DNA of 64,000 nt from Gavia stellata (Eukaryota; Chordata; Aves; Gaviiformes; Gaviidae): positions 6,930,847-6,994,846 of the forward strand of contig NC_082599.1 in assembly GCF_030936135.1 (NCBI RefSeq), written 5' to 3'. Positions 10,980 to 25,900 of this stretch are shown one piece after another (the stretch's first letter is position 1; each line of letters begins with the position of its first letter). Position numbers and translations under genes: made by a program. A model generated the notes under the pieces. It did no database searches and was not told where the DNA came from. It saw only the letters and a list, made by a program, of their open reading frames with translations.

Positions 10980-13900
10980 CTGTCAAAAGGAAAGGTATGT
11001 TACGGATACAGAACTCATCAGTTGAAGGGGGGGATAAAAAAAGATGGGAGACTAATCCTACGACCTCTAAAAAGGAGTCACAGCACGTTACTACACATCA
11101 AAATCATGTGCAAGGTTATCAGGCTAGAAGCTGAGGTGGAAAGCACCATTTCACTGCAGCTCCTTATACAGCTGGTCAGGAATGAGCTAGTTATTCGATG
11201 CCTGGATCTCTCTCTCAAACAGGAGAAGCAGGGCAAAAAACACTTCACTGCAGGGTTGTTTGGCCACTGTTGGTAGGAGACTTTCCCAGGAGGTTCTCTG
11301 CCTTTCTCCTGTAACAGTATAATTTTATATTATACTGTTAAGAACAATGATGCAGACAGAAGGTCAAAAGATTAGTCAGTAATTGCCTAAATATTTGTAA
11401 AGGTCTGCAACAAGGAGCTCTGGTAGAAGAAAAAACTCAAATCTCCCAAGCAGACGTAACTTCAGTTATGGCTGAAACTGAACTGGAACCAAATCTGAAA
11501 AACACGTTTGGAAACAGGGAGTCAGCCAAGACCTGGTGCAGATCTGTAAGTGTAGCTGACTTGAAGGGATGGTAGAGCTCCTTCCTCATTCCGCATCACT
11601 TTGTTAATGCTTGGAAAGCTCTTTTCAGCAACAGTGGCTCTATACTAAGTTCCTGACCTGACAGTTCCAAATCATGTGGTTTTTAATATGCATTTCACAT
11701 CAATTCTAACTTACCTTCTGTCCATTAGTCTTTGTATCTCTATTACCCATACACAAGCTGTATTTAAAAGCTACATTACCTAAGTACGTGTTTTTTTGAG
11801 GGGATCTGGATATAAATAAGTACATTCAGTGACTCAGTATCTTGGAAGAGAAGTCTATCCAAAGAAAATGCACCTATTTCTTCCATAAATTCACTATGAT
11901 TCAACTTAAGAGCCTGTACATGTTGGATTTCCTGCTGGGTCACTCAGACCAGGATCCAGGAATTTAGCTGAAGCACCAGGAGGGGAGGATCAGGACTCTG
12001 AATTCACATGAAATCTGTTAAAAGCTCACACACATATGTATACAGTAGACACCCCACCCTGTGTCAGGAATAAGTCCAAGGGAATATACCTATTGATGAT
12101 AAATGTAATCTCTCCCGTATGCAAAAAGTGATGCTCATGCATGCACTGTATTAGGTTTTTTTTTCTTCAATATTGCTGAACTGAACCTGCCATGCCAACA
12201 AAGCATAACAGGCTCACACATGGAAAATCTGAGTTTTGCATAACCCTTCAATATAACTACCCTTCCAAAATTTGTACAGAAGAAAAAGATGCAGGTGCCC
12301 TACAAAAACTACAAAGGCATCTTGTTTTACACATAAAATCCAGTAATTTGGTACTATTTCCAGTATTTGCAATACCTGCAAAAGCAAAGACTGCTTGTTT
12401 TGATTTTTTGACAGCTTTTGTTAGATGTAGTTAAAATACAATTTCAGAGAAAGCAGGTATTTATTTCACTGCCACAACCAATCACATTAATTGAAAGTAT
12501 TTTACAAACTAATCCAATATATCAGTTCAGACATGCTTTGTCCATTCATGTATTCAGCATAACTCAATCACAAAAGAAACACTTCCTATGTAAGCTTTAT
12601 TCTGAGAGTATTCAGAACTTCTGCAAAAGAAAATACGTTTTATAAAACCAAACTTTGCCTGTGGCTACTGAACCAAGGTTCACGCCTGTCCATTCCAATA
12701 ATTAACTAATTTCAGTTATGAATTCTTTCAGTGCTTGAAGTGTGTTTTCTGCCTCTGTTGCCAGTTTTTTAAGTGACAAGTCTTTAAGTCCTACGTTAGA
12801 CCAAAACCAGAGAAAGTACCTTCAGGAGAAAGGGAAACCTCTGATAAAAAGTTTTTTCATGTTTTGTACAACAGCTTAGTAGTAACATTACTATTGTCTC
12901 TGGCAAATATGTGCTCTTATATTTCTTTACTCTGTTACAGAATATTTTCCTCCCTTTCCCTAAACTAGGCTATTTAATGGCTTTGCTGTAGTTTAAACTT
13001 TTTTTGTTGTGTTTTGTTGGGTTTTTTTTTTTACAGAAATGATCTTGCTTATGCCACCAACCTTCTCCTAAATAAAGCTCTGCCTAGACGTCTAACAGTC
13101 ATTGAAACTGATAAGCAATAAATAAATGCCTTATGCCAAATCTGCTTTCCCTTTCAACGACGACAGATGTCTTGATAGGGAAATTAGAGCTCCTGAGTGT
13201 CAAAGCACTTTGCATTTAGCATTCAGTGTGGGTGAAACCAGAGTTACAGCTCCTCAGGATCAACTGCATAAATAATCAAAACTGACTGATGCACAGGCAA
13301 TTTTAAAATATACTAAAAACTACGCATCAACACGCTGTTCTACCTGGTTGGTTAAAACTGAATTACAAAATGAATGGTGTTAGGAGTTTAACCTACTTGA
13401 GATAGGTGGCACCCAAATTGTGGAGTACATGCAACATACTGGGGGTGAGAGGGAGGGAGCCAAGACGCATGAAAAGCCCTGAGGGGGAGAGGAGGGGTTT
13501 CACATTTCCATATTCACCCAAGTGCAGGCAGGGACTGACACTGTTGAAGGCAGAAGGCTGGAGTTCCTTCTCCCCCCTGGAGCAGGGAGCTTGCAGAGCC
13601 TGCATTGCAATCCCAGCTCCTGCATGCTCCTAGGGCAGGGCAGAAGAGAAGGAAGAGGCTGTGCACAGCTGCACTGCACCCTGAAGCGGCTGTAACCTCC
13701 TGAAAGAAGGCAGTAGTGAGACTAAACCCTGTTCCCCAGACTCTCCGTGGGCCAACCATCTCCTGACCTGCAGCACTCCTGTGCAGTATGGCCTGCACTG
13801 CCTTTTACAGGCCTCTCCGCATACTTCTTTCCACATGTATACGTACCAGGTCCTCTTTAGCGCCGCTCCCTCCCTTTCGCAACACCTCCCACACACATAC

Positions 13901-16900
13901 ACATACCAGCATCTTCTGTCTGTTGTATAAAAGACTAGAGGAAGGGTGAACACGCAGATGGAGCTGCTACAAGTATCTCCAATTAGGGGGTATATGGCAT
14001 ATGTAAAACAAACAGGTGAATGTGTGTTGAGTGAGCTAGCAGAGCGAACAGGGGATTGAGTCTAAGGACTGAGTGGGTGGATAGAAAGGCTGGGGAATGA
14101 ATAGAGCTGCATGTAGAATAGTTAGGTATGAAATGGAAATGCTGAATGCCTGAGGTGGGTGTTAAGAAAAACAGACACTGTGCTTATGTAACATTACGCA
14201 AATATATATATTCTATGCAAAATAATGCACATTTATGCATAATACATGCCCCTATGAAGGAGGCTAGGAAAGAAGGAAAAAGAGGACTAGTTCAAAATTA
14301 AGGAAGGGTTGGCCTTTTGAGAAATGTAGTTCTAAATGCAACTCAACTCTATACGGCTAATGGCCATACATGTAATTTATGTACCACTTCAGTTCCACGT
14401 AAGCTCTCTTTTGAGGGTTTAAATAAAATTCAAGTAGTGGTCAGGCTTTATACTAGTCCTCTGAATAGCAGTAAACTAATTCTGTAATTACTTCACTGAG
14501 TTCTAATATTGTTAAAGTGATTAAAACAAACTTCAGCCTGCCAAATGGCTAGAGTCCACAAGTGTCCTTTCCTTACACAAAACGTGGCATAAAAATTCTA
14601 TCCCCGGCTCATTCTGCTGGAGAATACCATCAAAGGAGGGTGCCTGATTTCTCTGATAGAGTAAATATGCATGACAAAGAACAGACATGTTTTTTTCTGC
14701 AGTTTAATGCTTACGTGAACCATGCACAGGATGCATCACCAATAATTTATGCAGCCAGTGTGACCCAATGATTTCTGTTAAAAAAGGAAATGCAGTTCTG
14801 GAGCGCCATAATATTTCCATCATTATGCTCTGTAGTATACCACAATTTTTATGGGAGTAGATGCAGAAGCTGCAGATGAATGTTTCCGCAGAGTTCCCCA
14901 CTCCCTGCCCAACTCAACAGCCAGGGAAAGAAGTAAAGCATGATTCTGCAAAAGTGAAGTTTGCAACAGAAGCAATAGGTAGGAAAAACAAACTCAACAA
15001 TTCATTTCCTATTGCCACCTAGAGGATTTTCCTACCTAACTACAGCAGTCTGAATCACTGCTCTGATCTGCACCATCCCATTTATCTCAATGCATGCCTA
15101 ACAGAGGCAGATAGCATATGCTCCTGTTGTAACGGAACAGAAAATGGGTTAAGATTATCCACACACAGATGTTGACTTTGATTTGTGCTAGTCTACCCAC
15201 AGGCAGCAGATGATCTTTCAGCAATCAATGCCTGAAACAGCTATCTGCCCCAGCTGGAAAAGAGCAACAGTTTTTAATAGTATCTATGATTCAAATAGAA
15301 TCGCATATGCTAATACAAGCAAGAAAATACAGCAATGGCCTGTTGAAAATCACTGCTGTCCCACATGCTTTCACACCATGTTGGTAACAGTCCACAAGGT
15401 AAGTTTCTGTGTCATCCTTTAAAAATTTCCATTTTGCTATTCCTATAAAATTTTGCTTAATCTTTCAAATTTTCAACAGCCTCTCAACAGAAAAAAAAAA
15501 AAGCATTCAAGCTAAAAGCCTTCTTTTTATAGCATTAAAAATACTCCTTTCCCATCATCATTTGGGAAACCAATGTGAAATTTCAGATACTATTTCTCTT
15601 TGCTGTCTGTATCAGTTCAACATAAAAATGTTCATTGCCCCAACTTTTTGCAGCTGCTTATTCCTTTCACTTTTGCTTTGCTCTTGTTTTCTTTGGTGAT
15701 CTGGTGCTGGCTGAAGCCCTACGACTGAACTGGTGTCATCTAATAACGCAACATTATGATAATGTCATTTTCAGCATAGTGTTTATTGGTTTTGATTATT
15801 ATTGACATTGTTATTGACATTCCACAAGTGTGTATAAATTTGTTATACTCCTCAATGCCCAATTAAATGTGGGCATCTGTCATGAGGAAGGACCACTAAA
15901 ATGTGTGCAATACCTGAATTTAGAGATGTTTACGTATTGCTAAAACAACAAAGGTGTTGGTAACCAGTTACACAAACTTAAAGAGCTCACAGGGAGAGAT
16001 AAAGATAAGGGCAGAAGCAATACAGTTTCTTAAAACAGAAACAACCCAGTAAGCTTTGATAAATTCGGTCTCATAGCTAAGTTACTGCATGGGGATTCGT
16101 CTTAAGCTTGGCTTTCCTCACAATTTAGGCCAAATCATTAAATTGTTCTTGGTCGTAGTTTTTAAAATTGGAGGAAGGACAAATTTGGTAATATTTGTGG
16201 AGTGCTTAAGTATCACAATAAATAATGAAGCCATTTGCTAATGCTAATAGCCATTATGGCTAATGCCATAAAGCATATGGCATTAACTAACGGTACCTTC
16301 ACGGTGGTAGTCAGATAAATAGGAGGAAAGCTGTCCCTAAAAATGACAGTTTGGTGTTCATGAGAAAAAGAGAACTCCATTCTTACATAAACAGGAGAAA
16401 AGGAATACATAAGGTGTAATTGCAGAACACTTGAGATTGTATTAGAAGAAAACAGAATTGTTACTCTTACTAGAAATTTTTAAAACATACACAAATGTTA
16501 CCGTATTTTCATTTTATACTGGACTTCTTACAGCTTCCCAGAGTGGTAAGAAAATTATCTTCTTCTGAAAGGGTAGGAATAATTTTTAAAAGACAGGACT
16601 CATGAATCTAAAAGTAGTATTTTGCCACCTAGTGACTAGAAGATGAAAATCAACCGTGAAGAGAATTAGCAGAAGGGACCAGCCTTTCCTCAGCGAGAGC
16701 CAGCTCTGGATTGGCAATTATCTGAGATTCTCTTAAAACCTGATAAACAGAAATCACATTCAATCATGACTTAACTGGCAGCACTGAAGAGTACTTGCAT
16801 CAGAGGGTACCATCATCAAATACATTAAAATGAAAGCTCCAGAAATTCCCTCTACACTCCAGTAACCATTTCTTGCCTGTCCATCTTTGTATAATAAGCA

Positions 16901-19900
16901 GAGTTTAGAACAAAGCCATGCTGCAAACCAGAAATGACTGAAAACAAGCATACACACAATTCTCTATGTAACAATACTTCCATCTATGTCTGGCAATAAC
17001 AAAATTAAGACTTCTGTCACGTTTCTTGATGGACAGAGTTCAAGGACATCATTCCTGTCACCCAAAACAAGACTGTAGCTTTCTCTGTTTTGTTTTAGCT
17101 GTAACTTGAGGCATGATACTGACCGGGCCCATCAGATGTTTTACTGTAGATAATATCATTCCTGCTGATATGACCCCAGGTTTGACAATCCAGAGCTTTA
17201 TTATAATTTGATACTAAATTCTGTACAGAAACAGACTTTCTGGCAGTATAAAAAACTCCCTTTGCTATCTATATAATTTATTTACTTGATCATTGTGACA
17301 GCATTAACTGCTTTCACTCCAGTTCGTTCTGGATTTGTATTAGGCAGCACTGATTCTGTCAAAAGTGTTTTTTCCTCAATAGCTGAGAGGACTCTGTCAG
17401 ATGGCATTCAGAGGAACTGAGGGGTGTGAAGGCAGAGCTAGCAATACAGAAAATAGAAAATACTACAGATAAAAATCATAGTAACAATCTGCAACAACAC
17501 TGCACAGCCAAGCACTCCAAAATGCAAATGTATGTACTTCAGGAAAATGTAGTTTGTTATGGCTGGTCTGACTGCTACTGCCAAATCATTTGGCAGTCCT
17601 AAAAAAGAAAGTAAAAAAAAAAAAAAAAGAAGAGATGGTACAAAAAAAAGCTGTGCCTAAATACATAGTTATGGCATTAAAAGACAGACAACCCAACACT
17701 TTTTTTTTTTTTTAATAAAGAGGGTGTGTATACACATTATGATACTGTATTTACATGATGACAGATGACTACTTCCACAGAATCTATTCAGGTTACTTAA
17801 CACTGAATCCACTACAGTCCCCATCACTCTTCCTATAATAAAAGAACCTTTGGGAAGGGTACAGTGCTAAATAAAAGCAACCTCATAAATCTATCCTGCA
17901 CCTTTGGTGTCTCGCCTCCAACCTTAAACCAGTGCCTATTATTTTCATTTGTACATCATGTCTAAATTTAGGGCTGACAGAGCTCTAGTCGTTCACATCA
18001 GCTGATCTAAGATCTAGCCCTTTGCACATTAAGTTTTATGGGTCTTGTATAAGGATCTAGATCCATTAGTTGCCTGTGTAGTCTTGAAACTATTTGGAGC
18101 ATCCAACAAACAGTAACAGTCCCCAGGTTTATCTCCTCCTTTAATAAGGATTCCTTCTCCCATAGTATCTTGGCTAGGAGAAAACTTCTACTACTTCTGA
18201 AAGTTGACTGGGGAAAACCGTAAAGCACCATCTTATATCTGAGAGGTGCAATTTTTCTCCCAGGGACTTACTTGCCACAGAACTAGATGACAACTAAGTG
18301 GACCTTCTGGTACAGTTACTGTGCACGTCTGGCACAGCCCAGTCATTCAGTTCTGAAAATTAAACAGCAGACATGATTCCAGGATGAACTCAGTTTATCA
18401 CTAAAGAATACAGGAAAATGTCTTCTTCCAAACAACAAACAAAATGTTATCTAAACTGTACTTTCATTCGCCAACCATAGCCAATTCTTCTTAAATTAGT
18501 ATTTACTATGATGACATTGGAATAAGAAGGGTGGAGCATTGAGCATGACACAGTAGAATTATTGCAAAATTTGTATTTCAAACTCCAAATCTGCTGACAG
18601 AGGGAAGTCACAGGAAAAACACTAAAGTGACAGTCACTGGAGAACAGTACTGTATAAAACAAGACAATGTCATTTTGATTTGATCTGGACAAAGATGGAA
18701 AACCCGCATCTGCCTCTCCAATGACACAGAACAGATTCTTCTTGTTGGCATTCTATTTTACATATATTCTCAAAATATGTTTTTCAGATACCAAGCACAG
18801 TCATCAATCCACTCTTTGCAATAAAAGCCTCTGCTGGAGACAGATGAAATGACAGAACATATCTGAGGATACAACAAGTTCAGCCAACAGATGGAACAAT
18901 GCTGGCATCTAAGGAGTTCAAGGTTAATTCCCTTTCTGGAATTAAACAGCAAATGGTACCAGAGTCCAAGCAGGAACTGGGAACAATGCCACGACTGATG
19001 CTCTGTTTTTCCTCTATAGTGATCTAAAAATAACCTTTTTGGATGTCTGATAAGAAAAACACCAGCCTGTAAAGCCATGGATACCATATTTCACCACTCC
19101 TTTAGCCAAAACTAAGGAAACCAAGATTGAAGAGAGGATCTGAAACAAATCAATGCAGACACATTCACTGTAGTACTTCTGTGTTTTCTTTTTTCCACAG
19201 TTCTAGTTTCAGAGAAGAAAAACATTAGAAAGGAGCTCAGCCTTAACAGTCACAGTGCCAGATTACAGGTTGTGAGTTTCAGCACTATTGAGTATACTAC
19301 AGCACTTCTCCTAAACAGCACACACAAAGAAAAAGGACACCTTCTCACATCAGCTTCGTAAGCCCAAACAATGAGGACTAAAAGCCTTTCATTTCTAAGT
19401 CACTTGTTTGAACCTAGCAGAGTTCATTCTGAAAGACAGCTAAGAGGTACCTTCCCTTCTCGTTCAGCTGCCTACTCTTAGTGTTCTTGGTTTAGGGGCA
19501 GAAGCCCAGACTGCCAAAATCAATGGCAATGACTGCAATTATATCCAAGATATCAGCTGGAAAAGAACTTCTCTCCAGTGCTTTGACAGGTTGTGTTCCC
19601 TCTTTTAAGTGTATGTGTTGACGTAAGAAGGAAAAAAAAAAAAACCACCCAACATAACACTCCACTCTGAAGTGTCTCTCCCCAAAGGACAACTTCAATG
19701 GCAACCACAAGAACTTATGCCATAAAAAGATTTCAAAATAACAAAACAATTATCAGCCTGTATTTATTTACACTTCGGAGTGTACCCAAAGAGGAGCCAA
19801 ATCAAATAATTAAATATTTAAAACAAAACAAAAACCCCAAAATCAACATTTTACTTTTCCTACCTGTAGACAGCATTATCTGTACTTAAATACAGCTTAA

Positions 19901-22900
19901 ATACAAATTAGTTTACATAATGAATCTCACCCTAGGAAGCTAAGTAAAGGATTTATGAATGTGGCCAAATGGTGAAATGAAAACATGAATACCGTCATTC
20001 CACTGTTCAATTTCACACTGAACTTCGCTTCATAGTTTATATTAAGACCAGAGTTGTCATGAAACCCAAAGATGATGAAGACATCTTTGCAACAGACAAG
20101 AACAGAACAGTATGATAATTGAAGCAGCATGGACATTTTGTGCCACTATTATTCCATCACTGTATCCTGGTATCAAGTTACTTTGAATAAAAGCAGTAAG
20201 ATGCAGTGCCTGCTCCTATATTTTACCTGTGCGAGACTAAAATTTACATTTCAAAACCAAAATGGAGAGCCAAAATCATTTTTCAGAAAATGGAATCCTT
20301 CTCTTCTAAGTAAACAATTTCTCTAGAGAAAAACTAGAAAAACACGACCAAGATTAAAGTGAAGCAGTTGATAGACGCAGTTGATAGATGATTCAGCTGC
20401 TTCCTGGAAAATAATTTTCAGTTATAAAATGTTCAAGTCAGCTCAAGATTTTTAATTCTTTGCAATGTAAGATGAATATATATTTTTAGGGATAAAAAAT
20501 AAAACACAATATCCTGACAGCTACAAGAAGGCAAATTCCAGCAAGCTATGTGCAAGCCTGGAGAACTCTTATGGTACCATTCTGCATGACAGTAAGCCAA
20601 ATGCTCAGCTCAACACTGTTGAAAGGGAACATTTCCCTCCTGCTCCCAGCTATGTGCTTTTGGACATAACTCATGCTGTCACCAGTATGCACTGGACTCC
20701 TCTGTGTGCTGCTCTATCTTTCTATGGCAGTAGAAAACAAGCCCAGTAAGCAAATACAGAGTCCAGTTTTCTATTGCATTGGGTAATTAAGCATCTTGTG
20801 GAAGGATCTGACAGTCATCAGTGCTGGCAGACAAGGGAAAGGACTGGAAAGCATCATGGGCAATAGCAAAGTCAGCACTCTCCCTTTGGGTGGCAAGAAC
20901 CACTGCCAGTCTAAAGCTGGCTTTGCCACTAGCTTATCATGTGGCATTGGTCATATCCCTTAACCACAGCTTATTTATCCACTTGAAAATGAGCCAAACC
21001 AACAAACCCAAAACCAAAGCTGTGATTTTGTCACAGTCAAGGTTATAGACATGTGCGGGTGGGGACACAAGAAGCAGTTTTTGAAGAAGTAAAAAGGTAA
21101 AAGCGAACAGGAAAAATTACATTCTGTCATGACTGAGTTCCTAGTTCAATCAAATGGAAATCAGCTGTGTATTTATAATGGAGAAATAGTGCCTAAATCT
21201 TACCACTAAACAAGCCAGTGTTGAAAGCTGAACATCTCTCTCTTTTGTGTCGCCCATATCCCTCTGAAACAGGGGCTTGTTTATAGCAAGCTCATTCATT
21301 GCTCCTCAGAGAACTAGCTGGACAGCTGAATCACTCAGGAGCTGAAGCTGCAGTTGATACCAAGTACTTATTTTCAAGGAAAAGTGTTTTTTCAAGAGGT
21401 GCAAAATGCAGCATTTATTATTTGCATTATGCTAGCTTTCATCTAGCAACTGAAAACAGCAATAATATCTCATTACAGTGAAGGCAGAAGGTAATACTCC
21501 CTCCCTTGAATACCTTACTACGTTCAGATCCTACAGATGTCTAAACATATGCTTACAAAGAGTAAGTCAGGATAAGCAATAATAAATTCACCTCTCAACT
21601 TGGTAGGCTTTCCTATTTGTCTATCAGTGACAGTTTCTAGGGACTGTGCATGATCAATCCTAAATCTTCAGAGTATTTTAAGCAGGTAATAACAACGGAG
21701 GACCAAAAGAAGAAGGGGGGGGCACCAGTACCATGGACCAGTGATTACATTGCATTCACCTAAAACCTACTGAACTTGAACGAAGTCTGTCAACTGACTT
21801 TGGCATACTCAGAATCTCAGTTGCAAGGCCTCATCTAAGTGATGCATATGACATTATCAGCAAACAACTGCTTTTGAAATTAATGGAGCACAGGCATTCC
21901 AACACCCTATATAGTTTTGAGAAACCCACAATACCTTTGTATTGCACTGTTTCTAAAATATATCAACAAATGATTGAATAGATGCCTACACATCAGCAAA
22001 ACCCACTAACTCTCTGCTTAGATACTGTCAAGTTTTATAGAAGTCAAAAAACAGTTTTACTGCAGACTGTGAACAGACATTTAATAGAACTCTCTCTGTA
22101 AATAAATTATTTTAAAATTATACTTTTTTCATGTGTAGGCAAAATATAACATCTCTACTGAACTTGTCCCAACTAGTATTGTACATTTCGTACATTTAGC
22201 ATGTATTAGGATATTTAACTTTGCTTTATCAAGCTACAGTATCAATTTTAAATAAATAAATACAGTATTACCACTGCACTGTTAACCCAGCAACATATAT
22301 ACATACCTGATAAGTAACACTCTTCTTTCCATCATCATTTGTTTGAGGCAAGGTCAGAGGTCCAGAAACTACCCAAACATCCTCAAATCTCTCGGTCAAT
22401 TCCCGACAATACATTTCCATTCTAGAACACATTTGTCAGATACGGTAAAGTCAGCTGGGAAAACTTAACATAATCATCTTTGAAAATACTGTGAAGGGCA
22501 AGATGAACTACTGAAATTTTGGAAGCATTTTTCCAAACTCATGTGACTGACTCGCAAGCCAAAGTAGGTAAAATGCAGGCCCAGCTCATACTTCCCACTT
22601 GCCCCAGGTTCACTTATTTACAGATAGGCACGTGTTATCGCACACATTTGAAAATGGTTTCCGTAGCCTTACCACCTGTCCTGAAAATCTGAATTCTCTA
22701 CTTACTCCCACACTTGACACTAGAAAGATACTGTTGATGGTCACTTGGGATTAGTAAAATACTTGTTTTAAACAGCAGGTTGTGGCGTTCTTACTTTGGA
22801 AGGTTTTACCACGTTACTGGATTTGTATGTTCCTCCCCAAGGAATCAATGTCCTGCAACAGACAGCTCTTTCCATAGCTCAAAGTACTTAGGAAAATTTC

Positions 22901-25900
22901 TAGGTGCCATTCCCACTAAGTCTATTTTTAAACAGTTTTATACAAAAAACAATAAGTAGTAACTCCAGAAATACTAACATTATTTTTGCTTTTTAAACTA
23001 ATCGATTCAGTTTACAGCATAAAATATTTCTCCAAATAAGAAGGTTTCTGGATCGTGCCTATTTTACATAAAACAAAATATTATAGCCCCTCGTTGTTCT
23101 AACACCCCAACTGTTATAGAAATCACATACCATAAGCACCCGTTGGTCCTTTACTAAAGACAGAGTTGCACTTCACTCAAATGGACAAACAGACCAGAAC
23201 ACAAGACAGATGAGCCCAGCTAATCTGGCTGCCTCTGAAAGGGGGAGGTCTCACCCCCTTCTCTGTCTCATCCCTGTTCCTCATACCTCTCCCTTGGGCT
23301 ACCTTTAGCACTCTTCATCTGTCAATAACCCTGAACAAATCCACAAATTTTTTTGTGCTGGGTTAGCAAGTTAAATCAGCTCACACAAATCAGAATTAGC
23401 AGGAATGAGCCCCACGAATCAGAATTAGCAGGAATGAGCCCTTTCTTAATTGGTTATAGTGAGTTGCCATGTGATATGCCAAAGCATTGACCACAAGCTA
23501 ATTTTTTTTCCTGCTGTCGTCAGCTTTGCTTCTAAGCAGCTCAGCTCCTCAGGCTGTCTCACGGCATGGCAATACAAACACCACGTGGCACAAGGAAAGA
23601 ATGGCAATGAATGCAGCTAAGGAGCAAACTGCTTTTGGTGGCAGCAGGGACAGAGATCAGATTGCAGTGACCATGAAATCGCACTCAAAACAAGACAGAA
23701 AACAACAGTTAAACATCAGCAAAGAAAGAAGCGTGCATGTTGGTGGGAAGAGAATGAGGAAGAAATACTAAGGTGCAGTTAAGACCACACCACTGCACCA
23801 ATCTAATAGCTTACTATCTAATAGCTTGCTGAAAGATGCAGTCCTGCTCTCCCCTTTCCTACTGCTCCCCTCGTCTGCCCCAGCTGAACAGTCCTACTCC
23901 ATCTTCCATGTTGGCTCTGGCACTCATCTCACCAGTTGATGCAATTTTCTAATCTGGCAGAAACATAACCAAGCAAAACAAAACACAAATCAGTTTAACT
24001 GGGTTAGCAAATGGAATTGACTCGCTGCAGTCAGGCTAGTACCAGAGCTGGAACTGGGAATGCAGCAAAAACACATGGCTGGAGGGCAAACACCACTTTA
24101 AAAACCAACAGATTGTTAAACTGACTAAGCTGTATTGTCTACCTGCACCTCAGAAAACAATTCAAGAAGCAAGCAATTAAAAAAAGAGAAAGGAAGAGAG
24201 TACTGAAGCCAGGAAAGAATACAACACACGTGAAACACTGTATCCTTAAAACTATTTATCATTAAACAAGTGACTGAGAAAACAAGTGGCACAAATACCT
24301 TGTTCGTGTATTTAAACTGTGGGGATAGGGTGCTGGGGTTGGGAGAAAGTGATAATAGTTGTTTAAATTGCAGGGCTGATAGTGCCAGGGGAAATTTTCA
24401 AACATTCCCCATGACTTCCTGATGAGGTGATGAGGCAGAGATCCTGCTCAAGGGAAATAAGGAAGGTTCCCAACCTTGAATTGGTACAAATACCTAGCTT
24501 TGGTATAAGGAAATTTTATGCTCAAATACTTGAGGTATTAAAACAATAAAAAAAAAAATCTCTTAAAAACATTATATAATTTTATTTGTCTATAAAACAG
24601 TATAACCTTACTGAATGCCTCATATGATTTTATATGCATTCTTGTAAAACAGGAAAGCAGTGTGTAGTTGAATGATGATGCACTTTTGATAGACTTTTAG
24701 TACAATACTGTACATAATTTTGCTAACCTTCCCTTGAGCAAACCTTGTGAAATTCATCATTTTCCCCTCCTGTTTCTGAGTCTTAACATTCTGTAAGTCC
24801 TATGCTAGAAGCACTGGATGAATGCTATTTTTATTCATGTTTTTCTCTGCTCAAAGGAAGGAAAGAGCAAAAACCCTACGTGAAAAAAGTTTAAATTTAT
24901 CAACCTCTCACTTCACCTCAAAGCCGATCCAGCCAGCGTTCACAAGTGACAGAGAACCTGCCTGACTGCTGCTGGGAAGCCAGCACTCCAAGAAGCACCG
25001 AAGACCTGAAGTAGTCACGACTCAGCAGGGAGCACTCAATTCTCCAATTCAAAGAGAACCAATGTCCACATAGAGAGATGTGAATACTCTCACATGGGAA
25101 GCGCGTCTTTGAGGAAGAGATGTTAAAGCAAGATCTAAACCCTTTCCTTGCTTCTACTGAATTTTCCTTAAGGACAGAGATGTTAAGCCTAGTACCTTTA
25201 GCCACATCAGCCAGAAGAAGTAATTTTATCTATTCTAATTAAATGTCCTCTATAGTTTGATTGAATAAAGAACTAAAGTAGTCGTTACACTGTTCTTGAA
25301 CTGTGAGGACTGAGGTGCTTTTCATCTCAGTGAAAGTTGCTATGATCTCTACAGATAGCCTATAAACTAGAATACTTTGATGTCAAGAAGTTTTATAAAT
25401 ACAGCATTTTGATTTCTGCCACTGCTTGATATTTTTCACTTAGTTTACTTACAAGTAGTTTCTCACCTGTTCCAAAATCCAGCATTATTTTCATAATTCT
25501 GAGGCACGATGTTAGACAGATAAAATGTTTCAGACATAGCTCTCTGCATAGAGAAAGAAAACAATACAATTTCACTGAAACATTTTAGAAGTTTTTGGAT
25601 CAGAATCCATTTCTAGTTTAGTCTTAACATTATCAACATAAAAGGTTAGGCAAAACCTAAGTCAGAACATCTACAAAATTATTTTGGATTTAGAGTTGCA
25701 TAACTGGGGTGCAAACCTTGCAAAATGTATGCTCTTTTTTTTTTTTTTATTTGACAGAAACGTGGCACAAGAATGTCCAGTTCTACAGGCACAGGAATTA
25801 CTATGTTATCCAGTGTCAGTTTTGTAATGTCTTTGGAAGCAACTAGCTACTCTTCTTTTTGAATGGGAAGGATACTTTCACCCATGCTTTTCATTTGTTT

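Larger units (their letters stand above)
22422..25466 (-). other. EXOG: EXOG intron 4 with two short tandem duplications
   Basis: About 3.0 kb with no nested gene. It contains a 29-bp direct duplication at 23385-23442 and a 15-bp duplication at 23801-23830. Confidence 0.85.

Noticed and set aside
23385-23442. Direct repeats considered as a CRISPR-like array
   Set aside because: Only two adjacent copies with no spacer, in a vertebrate intron.
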